The position numbers and the translations under genes were made by a program. The notes beneath the pieces are model-generated. The model saw only the letters and a list, made by a program, of their open reading frames with translations, was not told the origin of the DNA and ran no database searches. Positions 49,483 through 58,601 of a stretch of DNA of 64,000 bases are shown here, one piece after another; positions within the stretch are counted from its first letter, which is position 1; each line of letters opens with the position of its first letter. The stretch lies in NCBI GenBank assembly GCA_910589015.1, contig CAJUSA010000004.1, positions 1-64,000 on the forward strand. The letters are read 5' to 3'. The stretch comes from an uncultured Christensenellaceae bacterium. GTDB lineage: Bacteria; Bacillota; Clostridia; Christensenellales; Borkfalkiaceae.

Positions 49483-50589
49483 CTATGGCTTGCCGGTTAC
49501 ACCTTGAATTGACATTTGCTTGCTTTCGGTATCGAAAGGGGAATCGGTTGATACTTCGCAAATCTTTCCGAACAGGGCGCCAAAGTCGGTTTTGCCCGTT
49601 TCCGTCTTTTTCCGCTCCCCAAGCTCGTTTTTGTATACCTGCGCTATGCCTTGCGGTTGCCCGTTCTCCCCGATTTCCGAAAATACCGATATTTCCTCTT
49701 TCGTTACCTCAACATAGCACCCGATACGACGGTACAACTGCGATAGGGTATCGTGTGCGTTGCCATACTGCAATCTGTACCAATACCGCAACGGCACGGT
49801 TGAAGTAATAACGATTAAAACGCCGTTAAACACTTTGTTTTGGAATCGGCTTTGCACACTCGATACGGTATTGTTATCGAGAATTTTCAGTAAGTCCTCG
49901 AACTCGAAAGATTTATCCCGTAAGTCGTCTAATATGATTGCCTTTTGACCGAGGTAATCTTGAAAAGGATCGTTCGAGGAACTCGATACGCAATAATCGT
50001 AATTCATGCTCTTTAAGAGCTTTTTTGCGTAATACGTTTTTCCCGTGCCGCCTTTCCCGCAAATGAACATGACTTCGAGTTGTCTGTCTGTTTGCAATGT
50101 CAGCCATTTACATTGAAGTTTCCACAGCTTTTCAAGCTGTGTAAACGCGCTTGCCTTTTCCGACACGGGCAGGGTGTTCACATATTCGAGTTGCTGTGCA
50201 TAACTAAAATGTTCGAAGTCACCGAGTATCTTTGCATTTTTGATTTCCGTTTCAAAATCAAAATTCGCAATGATTTCCGACGGGGAATATTGGTGTTTAT
50301 GCTGTTGCGTATCGTTGCTATGGGTAAGATACTCCAACGCCGAAGTTTTACGACCTTTTATCCGTTCGACCTGTGACTCTTGCAGACCGAACCACTCACC
50401 GACTTGCTTTGTATCTACGCCTGAATTGCCGAAGTTAAGGTAAATCGTCCAATGCGGACTTTGACCGATATCCTTGTCATGCAAAATATAAGCGTATTGT
50501 TTAATTGTTTTATGTGATTTTATAATATCGCCGACGTTACCTTTGAAAAATTCCACATTCGAGGTAACTAAACATTGTTTCAAATACAT
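49483..50589 (-). CDS. Rep protein: Rep_2-type HUH endonuclease plus SF3 helicase, copy 2
   Basis: Identical to 35443-36549. Two identical origins in tandem would let one Rep nick at copy 2 and terminate at copy 1 (or the reverse), releasing a unit-length circle as in tandem CTX-phi arrays; this is inference from the arrangement. Confidence 0.85.
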   Translation of the reverse strand: MYLKQCLVTSNVEFFKGNVGDIIKSHKTIKQYAYILHDKDIGQSPHWTIYLNFGNSGVDTKQVGEWFGLQESQVERIKGRKTSALEYLTHSNDTQQHKHQYSPSEIIANFDFETEIKNAKILGDFEHFSYAQQLEYVNTLPVSEKASAFTQLEKLWKLQCKWLTLQTDRQLEVMFICGKGGTGKTYYAKKLLKSMNYDYCVSSSSNDPFQDYLGQKAIILDDLRDKSFEFEDLLKILDNNTVSSVQSRFQNKVFNGVLIVITSTVPLRYWYRLQYGNAHDTLSQLYRRIGCYVEVTKEEISVFSEIGENGQPQGIAQVYKNELGERKKTETGKTDFGALFGKICEVSTDSPFDTESKQMSIQGVTGKP

Positions 50590-50621
50590 TTTTTACCCCT
50601 TGACTTGAAACAAAAAGAATG

Positions 50622-50756
50622 TTTTTGCACCTTTTTGCACCTTTTGCCCAAGCCGCTTGGACAAGCCCCAGCGGCTTGGGCGTAGGTTTTTTCACTAATT
50701 TTTGGTATTATCCATACCTTTTTTCATATCGTTTGCACCTTTTGCACCTTTTGCCT
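50622..50756. other. candidate replication origin with iterons and hairpins, copy 2
   Basis: Identical to 36582-36716. Confidence 0.6.
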
Positions 50757-50763
50757 AACTTTT

Positions 50764-50973
50764 TTATCCTACGTTACCGTTAGGCAAGATTTTTGCGCTA
50801 TCCACATGACAGTTAAACCGCTTACAAGCAGTGGCGTAATCTATCATGAGGTCTATTCCCGTGCCGTCGTCCAAAATAACAGTAGTGCCTTTCTTCGTTT
50901 CGGCAAAGAAAAGCACTTTGTTTACATTGACGGACACTTTTTCATTTTTTGCTGTAAGCATTTCAATGAACAC
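50764..50973 (-). CDS. small hypothetical protein (69 aa), copy 2
   Basis: Identical to 36724-36933. Confidence 0.6.
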   Translation of the reverse strand: MFIEMLTAKNEKVSVNVNKVLFFAETKKGTTVILDDGTGIDLMIDYATACKRFNCHVDSAKILPNGNVG

Positions 50974-50983
50974 TGTCTATACC

Positions 50984-51265
50984 TCAATCAAAGGGGGTAT
51001 CGTCGTCATCGGGGATTTCGGGCTTCGATTTGGTTTTGCTTTCGCCTTTATCGGGCAGATCGGGAAGAGTTTCGGCAAATGCCGACATTACAGCTTTGCG
51101 CCCGCTATACCGATAGTCGTGTCCGTCATCACCCTCGAAAAACTTCACTTCGACGGGGACGAGTTCATCACCGCAACGAACGTAAAAATTAACGTACGTT
51201 TTTTCTTTGCCGTCTTTCTTATCGGTATATTTACCGACCTTCTTAAACAAACCTACCTGTGCCAT
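50984..51265 (-). CDS. single-stranded-DNA-binding-like protein, copy 2
   Basis: Identical to 36944-37225 with the acidic SSB-type tip. Upstream, the -10 at 51447-51452 has lost its -35 because the element ends there. Confidence 0.7.
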   Translation of the reverse strand: MAQVGLFKKVGKYTDKKDGKEKTYVNFYVRCGDELVPVEVKFFEGDDGHDYRYSGRKAVMSAFAETLPDLPDKGESKTKSKPEIPDDDDTPFD

Positions 51266-51462
51266 AATAGTTACTCCTTCGGCTTACGCCATAAAATTTA
51301 TTTACAAGGCTATGCGCCGTTGTATCCAAAAGGGGGAGTGACTATTCGCCGCCACTCACGGCGTAAGCATTCTTCTCGAAGAGGTAAAGGACAAAGAAAA
51401 ATGCAAAAAAAGCAAAGTTTTTTCTAACTTTCTTTTTTCGCATTTAATTATAAAACCAACAG

Positions 51463-51477
51463 CGAAACATCTCGTAA
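51463..51477. repeat. 15-bp direct repeat, right (target duplication)
   Basis: CGAAACATCTCGTAA, the partner of 23369-23383. Removing the array and one repeat rejoins an uninterrupted intergenic region upstream of the mntP promoter. Confidence 0.75.
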
Positions 51478-51493
51478 AACAGAGCGAAAAGCG

Positions 51494-51522
51494 TTGACAA
51501 ATATTTCCGGCGCGAGTATAAT
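51494..51522 (+). promoter_or_regulatory. promoter of the Mn riboswitch-mntP transcript
   Basis: TTGACA, 17-bp spacer, TATAAT. It starts only about 32 bp from the end of the mobile array but is intact. Confidence 0.85.
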
Positions 51523-51540
51523 AGAATAGAAATTGCAGGG

Positions 51541-51669
51541 CATAGGGGAGTAGTCGGTTTCCGCTTGCGGAAACGGTAACGTCCACATAATGCGCACGGG
51601 CGCGGGTGTTATCTGAAATGACGAGACTTATGCGGCAACGTTTTTTGCGTTGCCGCGTAGGTCTTTTTT
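51541..51669 (+). promoter_or_regulatory. yybP-ykoY manganese riboswitch with terminator platform
   Basis: GGGGAGTAG near 51545 and ACGAGAC at 51621-51627 are the conserved aptamer blocks, joined by a hairpin (TTTCCGC/GCGGAAA) and a second arm. A 17-bp terminator stem (51624-51664, loop TTTTTTG, then T6) uses the AGAC of the aptamer. Mn2+ binding should therefore block the terminator and switch on mntP, the usual logic for this class. Confidence 0.85.
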
Positions 51670-51690
51670 GTTTGTGTAAAGGGGCGATTT

Positions 51691-52275
51691 ATGCAGTTAT
51701 ACGAAATCTTATTGCTCGGGGCGGCGCTCTCGGTCGACGCGTTTGCGGCAGGCATGTCTGACGCCGCGTCCTGTCCGCATATGTCGCAGAGCCGTTGCGC
51801 GTTTATCGCGCTTACGTTCGGGCTCTTTCAGTTTCTCATGCCTCTCTTGGGGTATTTTTGCGGCACGGCGTTTACTTCCGTCGTGATCGCGATCGCGCCG
51901 TATCTTTCGTTTACGTTGCTTGCCGTAATCGGCGGAAAAGCCGTGATCGACCGGCAGCGCGGCGGCGCGCTCATGCGTAGGTTACATAAAAAATCGCATT
52001 TAGGCGCGGGGAAGATCCTTTTGCAAGGCGTGGCGACCGGTCTTGACGCGCTCGCCGTCGGCGTGGCGCTTCTCGCACAGGATTCGGCGGGCAATCTTCC
52101 CGTGCCTGTCGTGCTGTGTTCGGCGCTCATTGGCGCCGTTACGCTCGCGCTTACGGGGCTTGCCGTGCGGCTCGGCAAGGCGGCGGGCAGCCGGTTCGAG
52201 GACGGCGCGCAGTTCTGGGGCGGCGCGGTGCTCGTGATAATCGGTTGCAAGCTCTTGCTCGAAGGCGTTTTGTGA
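51691..52275 (+). CDS. mntP: manganese efflux pump
   Basis: 194 residues with six hydrophobic helices in two related halves (ALSVDAFAAGMSDA and ATGLDALAVGVALL carry the conserved Asp residues of the MntP family). It exports Mn2+ when the metal is in excess. Control by the Mn riboswitch immediately upstream supports the assignment. AAAGGGGCG precedes the ATG. Single gene. Confidence 0.95.
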   Translation: MQLYEILLLGAALSVDAFAAGMSDAASCPHMSQSRCAFIALTFGLFQFLMPLLGYFCGTAFTSVVIAIAPYLSFTLLAVIGGKAVIDRQRGGALMRRLHKKSHLGAGKILLQGVATGLDALAVGVALLAQDSAGNLPVPVVLCSALIGAVTLALTGLAVRLGKAAGSRFEDGAQFWGGAVLVIIGCKLLLEGVL

Positions 52276-52290
52276 TTTTTGAAAAGTGAC

Positions 52291-52320
52291 TTGACAAACG
52301 TGATTTTCTTTTGATATAAT
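52291..52320 (+). promoter_or_regulatory. promoter of the acyltransferase gene
   Basis: TTGACA (52291-52296), 18-bp spacer, TATAAT (52315-52320), 42 bp before the start. Confidence 0.75.
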
Positions 52321-52361
52321 AGATGTATTCTCAAATATAAGGTTATGCGGGAAGGGAACAT

Positions 52362-53648
52362 ATGGCGAAAAAGGAAGTCAAGCGTTACGATTTCGAGCGT
52401 AAGCCGAAAAAGGCGAGTAAATTCTGGATGGCAATCGCGCGGGCGTTTGCCATCAATCCGCGCCTGAAAGGGTACAAGCTTACCATCCGTAAAATCAATA
52501 TGGAAGGGATCGAGCCGCCCTATCTGCTCTTCGCCACGCATTCGAGCATGCTCGATTTCCCCGTGATGTATAAGGCGGTCGCGCCGCACAGCGCCAACAA
52601 CGTCGTTGCGATCGACGCGATCCGCGATATCGGCGAGGGGCTGATGCGCAGCCTCGGCTGTATTTGCAAACGCAAATTCGTGCGCGATTCCCACCTTGTC
52701 CGCAATATGCAGTACTGCTTAAACGAGCTTAAAAGCATCGTCTGCGTCTATCCCGAGGCGCGCTATTCGCTCGACGGCACGACGTCGTTCCTGCCGTACT
52801 CGCTCGGTAAAATGTGTAAATTTGCGGGCGTGCCCGTCGTCGTTCTGCGCATGTACGGCACGTTCATCGCCGCGCCGCAGTGGAACAAGCCCGAACAAAA
52901 GCTTCCGCTCGTGGCGGAACTCGAATGCGTCGCCACCGCCGAAGAGGCGAAAAAGCTCTCTTCGCGCGAACTGAACGAGCGCATACACCGCGCCATGCAA
53001 CGCGACGATTATGCTTATCAGCGTGAAAACGGCATTCTTAACAAATATAAAAAGCGTGCCGACGGATTGCATCATATCCTCTACCGTTGCCCGCACTGCA
53101 ACACGGAATTCAAAATGTATTCGGAAGGAACGCGATTGTGGTGCGCCTCCTGCGGCAAGGCGTGGCAGATGAGCGAGCTCGGCACCCTGCAAGCCGAAGA
53201 GGGCGAAACCGAATACGAATTCATTCCCGACTGGACGAAGTGGGAACGCGAATGCGTGCGCGAAGAGGTGCGTTCGGGCAGATACCGTTTCGAGGAAGAA
53301 GTCACGGTGCACACCCTGCCCAACGCCAAACGCTTTTACGACCAGGGCAGGGGCAGACTCGTGCAGACGATCGAAGGCACCTTCCTCGAATGCACCGCCT
53401 ACGGCGAGGAAAAGAAAATCGAATGGACGGCGCAGGAACTCGAAAGCGTGCATATCGAATACGACTATCCCTTCCGCAAGGATAAATATAAAAAGAATAT
53501 CTTCGGCGATTGCATCGATCTTTCCGTTCCGGACGACAGCTATTGGCTGCACCCCGTGAACACGCGCGACCGTCTGACGAAGTTCTCGTTCGCCACCGAA
53601 GAAATCTACGCTTACGCCTTAGAGCGCATGCGCGAAAAGAAAGATTAA
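52362..53648 (+). CDS. PlsC-type acyltransferase fused to a zinc ribbon and C-terminal domain
   Basis: 428 residues. The N-terminal lysophospholipid acyltransferase domain (about 40-225) has HSSMLD (the HX4D catalytic motif, near 60) and YPEARYSLDG. It is followed by a zinc ribbon (CPHCNTEF...WCASCGKAW, about 244-270) and a C-terminal ~150-residue domain of unknown role. Typical PlsC is about 240 residues, so the extension is unusual. It should transfer acyl chains to a lysophospholipid or related acceptor at the membrane. Stands alone with its own promoter. Confidence 0.8.
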   Translation: MAKKEVKRYDFERKPKKASKFWMAIARAFAINPRLKGYKLTIRKINMEGIEPPYLLFATHSSMLDFPVMYKAVAPHSANNVVAIDAIRDIGEGLMRSLGCICKRKFVRDSHLVRNMQYCLNELKSIVCVYPEARYSLDGTTSFLPYSLGKMCKFAGVPVVVLRMYGTFIAAPQWNKPEQKLPLVAELECVATAEEAKKLSSRELNERIHRAMQRDDYAYQRENGILNKYKKRADGLHHILYRCPHCNTEFKMYSEGTRLWCASCGKAWQMSELGTLQAEEGETEYEFIPDWTKWERECVREEVRSGRYRFEEEVTVHTLPNAKRFYDQGRGRLVQTIEGTFLECTAYGEEKKIEWTAQELESVHIEYDYPFRKDKYKKNIFGDCIDLSVPDDSYWLHPVNTRDRLTKFSFATEEIYAYALERMREKKD

Positions 53649-53780
53649 AAGCAACCGAAGGGGAGTAGTCCCCGCGCCGTGGCAACATACCCCGAAAAGA
53701 AATTTTCGTGTTACGGCGGTTCGCATGAACGACAAGACCTTCGGCAAAAATAGAAAAAGAAAAAACGGGAGTTACAGGGT

Positions 53781-54797
53781 ATGTTGGCTTTGGATATCTT
53801 TTTGCTCGTCTTGGGGCTTGCGCTTCTCGTCGAGGGTGCGGATTGGTTTGTGGACGGAAGCGCGGGGATCGCGCGTAAGTGCAAAATCTCGCCCCTCGTC
53901 ATCGGCTTGACGATTGTCGCGTTCGGTACGAGCGCGCCCGAACTTGCGGTGTCGGTCGCTTCGGCGATCACTCATTCGTCGGGCATGGCACTCGGAAACG
54001 TATTGGGCAGCAATATCACGAATATCTTGCTTATTTTGGGGATATCTTCGCTGCTGCATAAAATGCCCGTGCAAAAAAATTCGCTTTGGCTCGATCTGCC
54101 CGTTCTGCTGTTTGCAAGCGTTCTCATCATCGGTTTGGGTTGGTGGGGAAACGCGATCGAATGGTGGGACGGCATCATTCTGCTAACCGTATTTGCGGCA
54201 TATTTGGCGGTGCTGTTCGTCAATGCGTTTAAGGCACAGAAACGCGCGAAGCTGCTTGCGTGCGACGGAACGCAGTGCGCGCAAGAGGAGCCGGAAGAAA
54301 AACAGCCCAAAACCAAAGTCGGAAAATGGTATGCCGATATGAAACAAAAAACATGGTTTTTGATCGTGCTTACCGTGATTGGGCTGGGCATGGTCGTGGG
54401 CGGCGGCACGTTGCTCGTGAACAGCGCCAAAGCGATCGCGCGCGCGTGCGGCGTTTCCGAACCCATCATCGCGCTCACCGTGGTGGCGATCGGCACGTCG
54501 CTGCCCGAGCTTGTAACCTCGGTCGTGGCGGCGGTAAAAGGCAATACCGATATCGCGGTCGGCAACGTGATCGGCAGCAATATCTTTAATATCTTCGTCG
54601 TGGCGGGCATTTCCTCGCTCATTTATCCGTTGGAATTTACGGTGGACGGCATGCTCGTCGATTCGCTCGTCGCGTTGGGCGCGGCGGCGATGCTGATGCT
54701 GTTCGCGCTCTTCAAAGGGCATTCCTTGGGCAGAGCGGCGGGCGCGGCGTTTACGCTTGCGTTCGTGGGGTATTATATCTATCTTTTTATTGTATAA
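53781..54797 (+). CDS. calcium/sodium antiporter (CaCA family)
   Basis: 338 residues in two homologous halves of about five membrane helices. The family alpha-repeats are GTSAPELAVS (about residue 52) and GTSLPELVTS (about 238), whose acidic residues bind the cation; GNVLGSNITNI and GNVIGSNIFNI follow each. A hydrophilic loop joins the halves. Exchanges Ca2+ against Na+ or H+, like E. coli YrbG. It is followed after 9 nt by the ABC exporter pair, possibly in the same transcript. Confidence 0.92.
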   Translation: MLALDIFLLVLGLALLVEGADWFVDGSAGIARKCKISPLVIGLTIVAFGTSAPELAVSVASAITHSSGMALGNVLGSNITNILLILGISSLLHKMPVQKNSLWLDLPVLLFASVLIIGLGWWGNAIEWWDGIILLTVFAAYLAVLFVNAFKAQKRAKLLACDGTQCAQEEPEEKQPKTKVGKWYADMKQKTWFLIVLTVIGLGMVVGGGTLLVNSAKAIARACGVSEPIIALTVVAIGTSLPELVTSVVAAVKGNTDIAVGNVIGSNIFNIFVVAGISSLIYPLEFTVDGMLVDSLVALGAAAMLMLFALFKGHSLGRAAGAAFTLAFVGYYIYLFIV

Positions 54798-54806
54798 AGG
54801 TTCGGC

Positions 54807-56516
54807 ATGAAACATCTATTCTCTTGCTTAAAACCGTATCGGGCGCAGGCGGTGCTTGCGCCGCTTTTCAAGCTCTTCGAAGCGGCGATGGAACTGCTTG
54901 TGCCGCTCGTCGTGGCGGCGATCGTCAAAAACGGCGTTTCCGCCGCGGATAAGAGTTATGTGATATACGGCTGTCTGATCCTCGTCGGCTTCGGGATCGC
55001 GGGGCTGGCGTTTTCGTTGACCGCGCAGTATTTCGCGGCAAAGGCGGCGGTGAGCGCCTCCGCCGAGCTGCGCGCGCGGCTCTTTGCGAAGTTGCAATCC
55101 TTCCCGTTCGAAACGATCGACAATCTGGGCACGTCCGCCATGATCACGCGGCTCACTTCCGACGTCAATCAGGTGCAGACGGGCGTCAACATGACCTTGC
55201 GCCTTTTGTTGCGTTCGCCCATTGTCGTAGTCGGCGCCACCGTGATGGCGTTTCTCGTCGACGTGCCTGCGGGCTGGGTGTTCGTCAGCGTCATTCCGTT
55301 GCTCGCCGTCGTCGTCATGGTTGTGCTGTCCGCCACCGTGCCGCTTTACCGCCGCGCGCAGGAAAAACTCGATAAGGTCAATTTGTCGGTGCGCGAGAAT
55401 TTAACGGGCGTGCGCGTGGTGCGCGCGTTCTGCATGGAAGAAAAGGAAGAAAAACTCTTTGAAGAGCGCAACAAAGGTCTGCGCGCCGCACAAAAGCGCG
55501 CGGGTTTGATCGCCGCGCTCACCAACCCCATGACGTACGCGCTCATCAGCCTTGCCGTCATCGCCCTTTTGTGGGTGGGGGCGAACCGCGTCAACGGCGG
55601 ACTGCTTTTTCAGAGCGACGTCATGGCGCTTTACAGTTATATTTCGATCATTCTCGTCGAGCTTGTCAAGCTGGCGAATCTGATTTTCACCGTATCGAAA
55701 GCAGTTTCCTGCCAGAAACGCGTGGGCGCGGTTTTAGACATGGAAAGCGAACATGCCGTCACCGCACAGACGGAAGAGGGCGCCAAGTCGGCCGCGCTTG
55801 CGTTCGAAAACGTCAGCTTTACTTATGCGGGCGGCGGCGCGCCTGCGCTCAAAAATCTTTCCTTCTCGCTCGCGCGCGGGCAGACGCTGGGCGTGCTGGG
55901 CGGCACGGGTTCGGGCAAGAGCACGCTCGTCCATCTCATTCCGCGGTTTTACGAGGCGGGCGAGGGGCGCGTTCTGCTCGGCGGAACGGACGTGCGCGCC
56001 CTTCCCGCAGACGAACTGCGCGAACGGGTGGGCGTCGTCTTGCAACATACCGCGCTCTTCCGCGGCACGGTGCGTTCCAACCTGCAATGGGGAAAAGAGA
56101 ACGCGACGGACGAAGAACTCGCGCGTGCCGTTGCGCTTGCACAGGCAGAGGACGTCGTCAAGGCGAAGGGCGGACTCGACGGCGAGATTGCGCAGGAAGG
56201 GCGTAATCTTTCGGGCGGACAGCGCCAGCGTCTTTCGATTGCGCGCGCGCTGGTGAAAGATCCCGAGGTGCTCATTCTCGACGACAGCTCGTCGGCGCTC
56301 GACTATGCAACCGACGCCGCGCTGCGCAAAGCGCTTGCATCGCTCGATTGCACGAAGGTGATCGTATCGCAACGGGCGACGTCGCTCATGCATGCCGATC
56401 TTATCCTTGTGCTCGAAGAAGGCGCGGTCGCGGGGCGCGGCACGCATGAAGAACTGCTGAAAACTTGCCCCCTTTACCGCGAAATCTATGAGATGCAGAC
56501 GGAGGAACGGGCATGA
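54807..56516 (+). CDS. heterodimeric ABC exporter subunit with degenerate catalytic site
   Basis: 569 residues: six-helix ABC membrane domain (1-310) and nucleotide-binding domain (330-569). Walker A GGTGSGKST, signature LSGGQRQRL, Walker B VLILDDSSSALD with Asp instead of the catalytic Glu, and Gln instead of the switch His (VIVSQRATS). This is the non-hydrolysing half of an asymmetric pair. It overlaps the next gene by 4 nt (ATGA) and pairs with it. Exports drugs, lipids or peptides; substrate unknown. Confidence 0.92.
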   Translation: MKHLFSCLKPYRAQAVLAPLFKLFEAAMELLVPLVVAAIVKNGVSAADKSYVIYGCLILVGFGIAGLAFSLTAQYFAAKAAVSASAELRARLFAKLQSFPFETIDNLGTSAMITRLTSDVNQVQTGVNMTLRLLLRSPIVVVGATVMAFLVDVPAGWVFVSVIPLLAVVVMVVLSATVPLYRRAQEKLDKVNLSVRENLTGVRVVRAFCMEEKEEKLFEERNKGLRAAQKRAGLIAALTNPMTYALISLAVIALLWVGANRVNGGLLFQSDVMALYSYISIILVELVKLANLIFTVSKAVSCQKRVGAVLDMESEHAVTAQTEEGAKSAALAFENVSFTYAGGGAPALKNLSFSLARGQTLGVLGGTGSGKSTLVHLIPRFYEAGEGRVLLGGTDVRALPADELRERVGVVLQHTALFRGTVRSNLQWGKENATDEELARAVALAQAEDVVKAKGGLDGEIAQEGRNLSGGQRQRLSIARALVKDPEVLILDDSSSALDYATDAALRKALASLDCTKVIVSQRATSLMHADLILVLEEGAVAGRGTHEELLKTCPLYREIYEMQTEERA

Positions 56517-58246
56517 AAAACAAGACTTTCAAGCGGATCCTTCGTTATCTCAAACCCTATTGGGCGTTGCTGTTGTGCACGCTTCTGCTTGCCGCCGTGT
56601 GTGTGGCGGGGCAGCTTGCCGTGCCCTATTTCGTCGGGCGCGCCATCGACTGCATCGTCGCTTATGCGCGCGTCGATTTTGAAAAATTGTACGAACTCTT
56701 CGTCGTCATCGCGGTGTGCGTGGCGGCGGTCGTCGTGTCGCAGTTTATTATGAGCGTCGTCAATAACCGCATTGCCTATCATGTTTTGGCAGACGTTCGG
56801 CGCGACGCGTTTACAAAGCTCAACGTGCTACCGCTCTCTTACCTCGACAGCCGCGCGCACGGCGACGTCATTTCGGCGATCGTGACCGACGCCGAGCAAT
56901 TTTCCGACGGCTTACTGTTGGGGTTCACGCAGTTGTTTACGGGCATCGTTACGATTCTCGGCGTCATCGTCATCATGTTTATCATGCGGTGGGAAGTCGC
57001 GCTCGTCGTCGTGCTCTTAACGCCGATCTCGCTCTTCGTTTCGCGCTTTATCGCCTCGCGCACCTATTCGCGGTTTGCCGCGCAGTCGGCGGCGCGCGCC
57101 GACCAGACGGCGTTTATCGACGAGATGATCGGGCAACTCAAAACGGTGAAGGCGTACGGCAGAGAGGATGAAAACGAGTTGGTTTTCAAGGAAAAGAACG
57201 ATTTGCTTGCCAAGCGTTCGCTTTCGGCGATCTTTATGTCGTCTACCGTCAACCCCGTTACGCGCTTCGTCAACGCCCTTGTCTATGCCGCCGTCACGCT
57301 CACGAGCGCATTTCTCGTCATATCCACGGGCGGCGTGTTCAGCGTCGGTAAAATGACGACCTTCCTTTCCTATTCCACGCAGTATACGAAACCATTCAAC
57401 GAAATATCCGAAGTGATTTCGGAATTTCAGAACGCGCTTGCCTGCGCCGAGCGGTTGTTTGCGATCGTCACGCAAGAGGCGGAATGTGCCGACGGCGCAA
57501 CCGATCTTAAAGAGGTGAAGGGCAACGTTACGCTCGAAAACGTGGCGTTTTCCTACGATCCCGAAAAAGAACTCATTAAGAATTTTGATTTACAGGCGCC
57601 CTCGGGTAAACGCGTTGCCATCGTCGGACCGACGGGGTGCGGCAAAACGACGGTCATCAATCTATTGATGCGCTTTTACGACGTCAACGAGGGCAGCGTG
57701 CGTGTCGACGGGCATGATATCCGCGCGATAACGCGCACTTCTCTGCGCAAAAACTTCGGCATGGTATTGCAGGAAACGTGGCTGAAAGAGGGCACGGTGC
57801 GCGAGAATCTGTGCATGGGGTACCCCGATTGCCCCGAAGAGGACATGATCGCCGCATGCAAGGCGGCGCACGCGCATGCGTTTATCGAGCGTATGCCGAA
57901 GGGTTACGACACGCTGATCGGCGAAGGTGCGGCGCTTTCCGAAGGACAGCGGCAGCTGTTGTGTATCGCGCGCGTCATGATCTGCCGTCCGCCCATGCTC
58001 ATTCTCGACGAGGCGACAAGCCGCATCGATACCCGCACCGAACGCATCGTGCAGGACGCGTTTGCAAAGCTTATGCAGGGCAGAACGTGCTTTGTCGTGG
58101 CGCACCGCCTTTCCACGATCCGCACGGCGGACGTCATCGTCGTCATGAAAGCGGGTAAGATCATCGAACAGGGCACGCACGACGAATTGATTGAAAAGAA
58201 GGGCTTTTATTCGCAGCTTTACTACGCGCAGTTTGCGGGCGTATAG
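56513..58246 (+). CDS. heterodimeric ABC exporter subunit with intact catalytic Glu
   Basis: 577 residues, same architecture as its partner. Walker A GPTGCGKTT, Walker B MLILDEATS with the catalytic Glu, switch His in VVAHRLSTI, but signature LSEGQRQLL with Glu in place of Gly, so its partner's Walker site is the degenerate one, as in BmrCD- or TM287/288-type exporters. Translationally coupled to the upstream subunit. Confidence 0.92.
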   Translation: MKNKTFKRILRYLKPYWALLLCTLLLAAVCVAGQLAVPYFVGRAIDCIVAYARVDFEKLYELFVVIAVCVAAVVVSQFIMSVVNNRIAYHVLADVRRDAFTKLNVLPLSYLDSRAHGDVISAIVTDAEQFSDGLLLGFTQLFTGIVTILGVIVIMFIMRWEVALVVVLLTPISLFVSRFIASRTYSRFAAQSAARADQTAFIDEMIGQLKTVKAYGREDENELVFKEKNDLLAKRSLSAIFMSSTVNPVTRFVNALVYAAVTLTSAFLVISTGGVFSVGKMTTFLSYSTQYTKPFNEISEVISEFQNALACAERLFAIVTQEAECADGATDLKEVKGNVTLENVAFSYDPEKELIKNFDLQAPSGKRVAIVGPTGCGKTTVINLLMRFYDVNEGSVRVDGHDIRAITRTSLRKNFGMVLQETWLKEGTVRENLCMGYPDCPEEDMIAACKAAHAHAFIERMPKGYDTLIGEGAALSEGQRQLLCIARVMICRPPMLILDEATSRIDTRTERIVQDAFAKLMQGRTCFVVAHRLSTIRTADVIVVMKAGKIIEQGTHDELIEKKGFYSQLYYAQFAGV

Positions 58247-58293
58247 CCGTATATTTTGCGCGCTCTTGCACAAACTCTGTGCAGGAGGTTACT

Positions 58294-58536
58294 ATGGTTA
58301 TTGCCAATATCATTGCTTATGTGCTGGTGCTGCTCGGCGCGCTCAACTGGGGATTGTTCGGGATCTTCGATTTCAATCTTGTTTCGGCGATCTTCGCGGG
58401 GCCGCGTTCGGTCGGTTCGATCATCGTGTACTCAATCATTACGCTTGCCGCGATCTGGCTTATCATCTCGCCTTTCATCACGAACGGCGTGCTTAAATTG
58501 CAGGGCAACCGCGTGGCGAGAAAACAACACGCGTAA
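58294..58536 (+). CDS. DUF378 small membrane protein
   Basis: 80 residues with two membrane helices and the LNWGLFGIFDFNLV motif of the DUF378 family. The ATG at 58294 is chosen because CAGGAGGT stands 5 nt before it. Role unknown; found widely in Bacillota. A terminator follows (58565-58595). Confidence 0.85.
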   Translation: MVIANIIAYVLVLLGALNWGLFGIFDFNLVSAIFAGPRSVGSIIVYSIITLAAIWLIISPFITNGVLKLQGNRVARKQHA

Positions 58537-58564
58537 AATTATAGGTCAGTCGCATTGCGCAGAG

Positions 58565-58595
58565 AAAAAGGCGTGGCACGAAGCCGCGCCTTTTT
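58565..58595. terminator. terminator after the DUF378 gene
   Basis: AAAAAGGCG-T-GGC and GCC-G-CGCCTTTTT enclose a short loop; the A and T runs make it usable in both directions. Confidence 0.8.
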
Positions 58596-58601
58596 CATGC
58601 G

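Larger units (their letters stand above)
37422..51461. mobile_element. inovirus-like integrated element, copy 2 (14,040 bp)
   Basis: Second head-to-tail copy. All encoded proteins and every stretch compared are identical to copy 1 at an offset of 14,040. It joins copy 1 with no extra target sequence between them and ends against the 15-bp repeat at 51463. Because its right end faces the chromosome, its leftward operon lacks the complete junction promoter. Confidence 0.8.

Noticed and set aside
23382..51461. Conjugative or mobilisable element (ICE/IME)
   Set aside because: No relaxase, coupling protein with secretion partners or type IV genes; the P-loop membrane protein stands with SSB, Rep and exported proteins in inovirus-like order.
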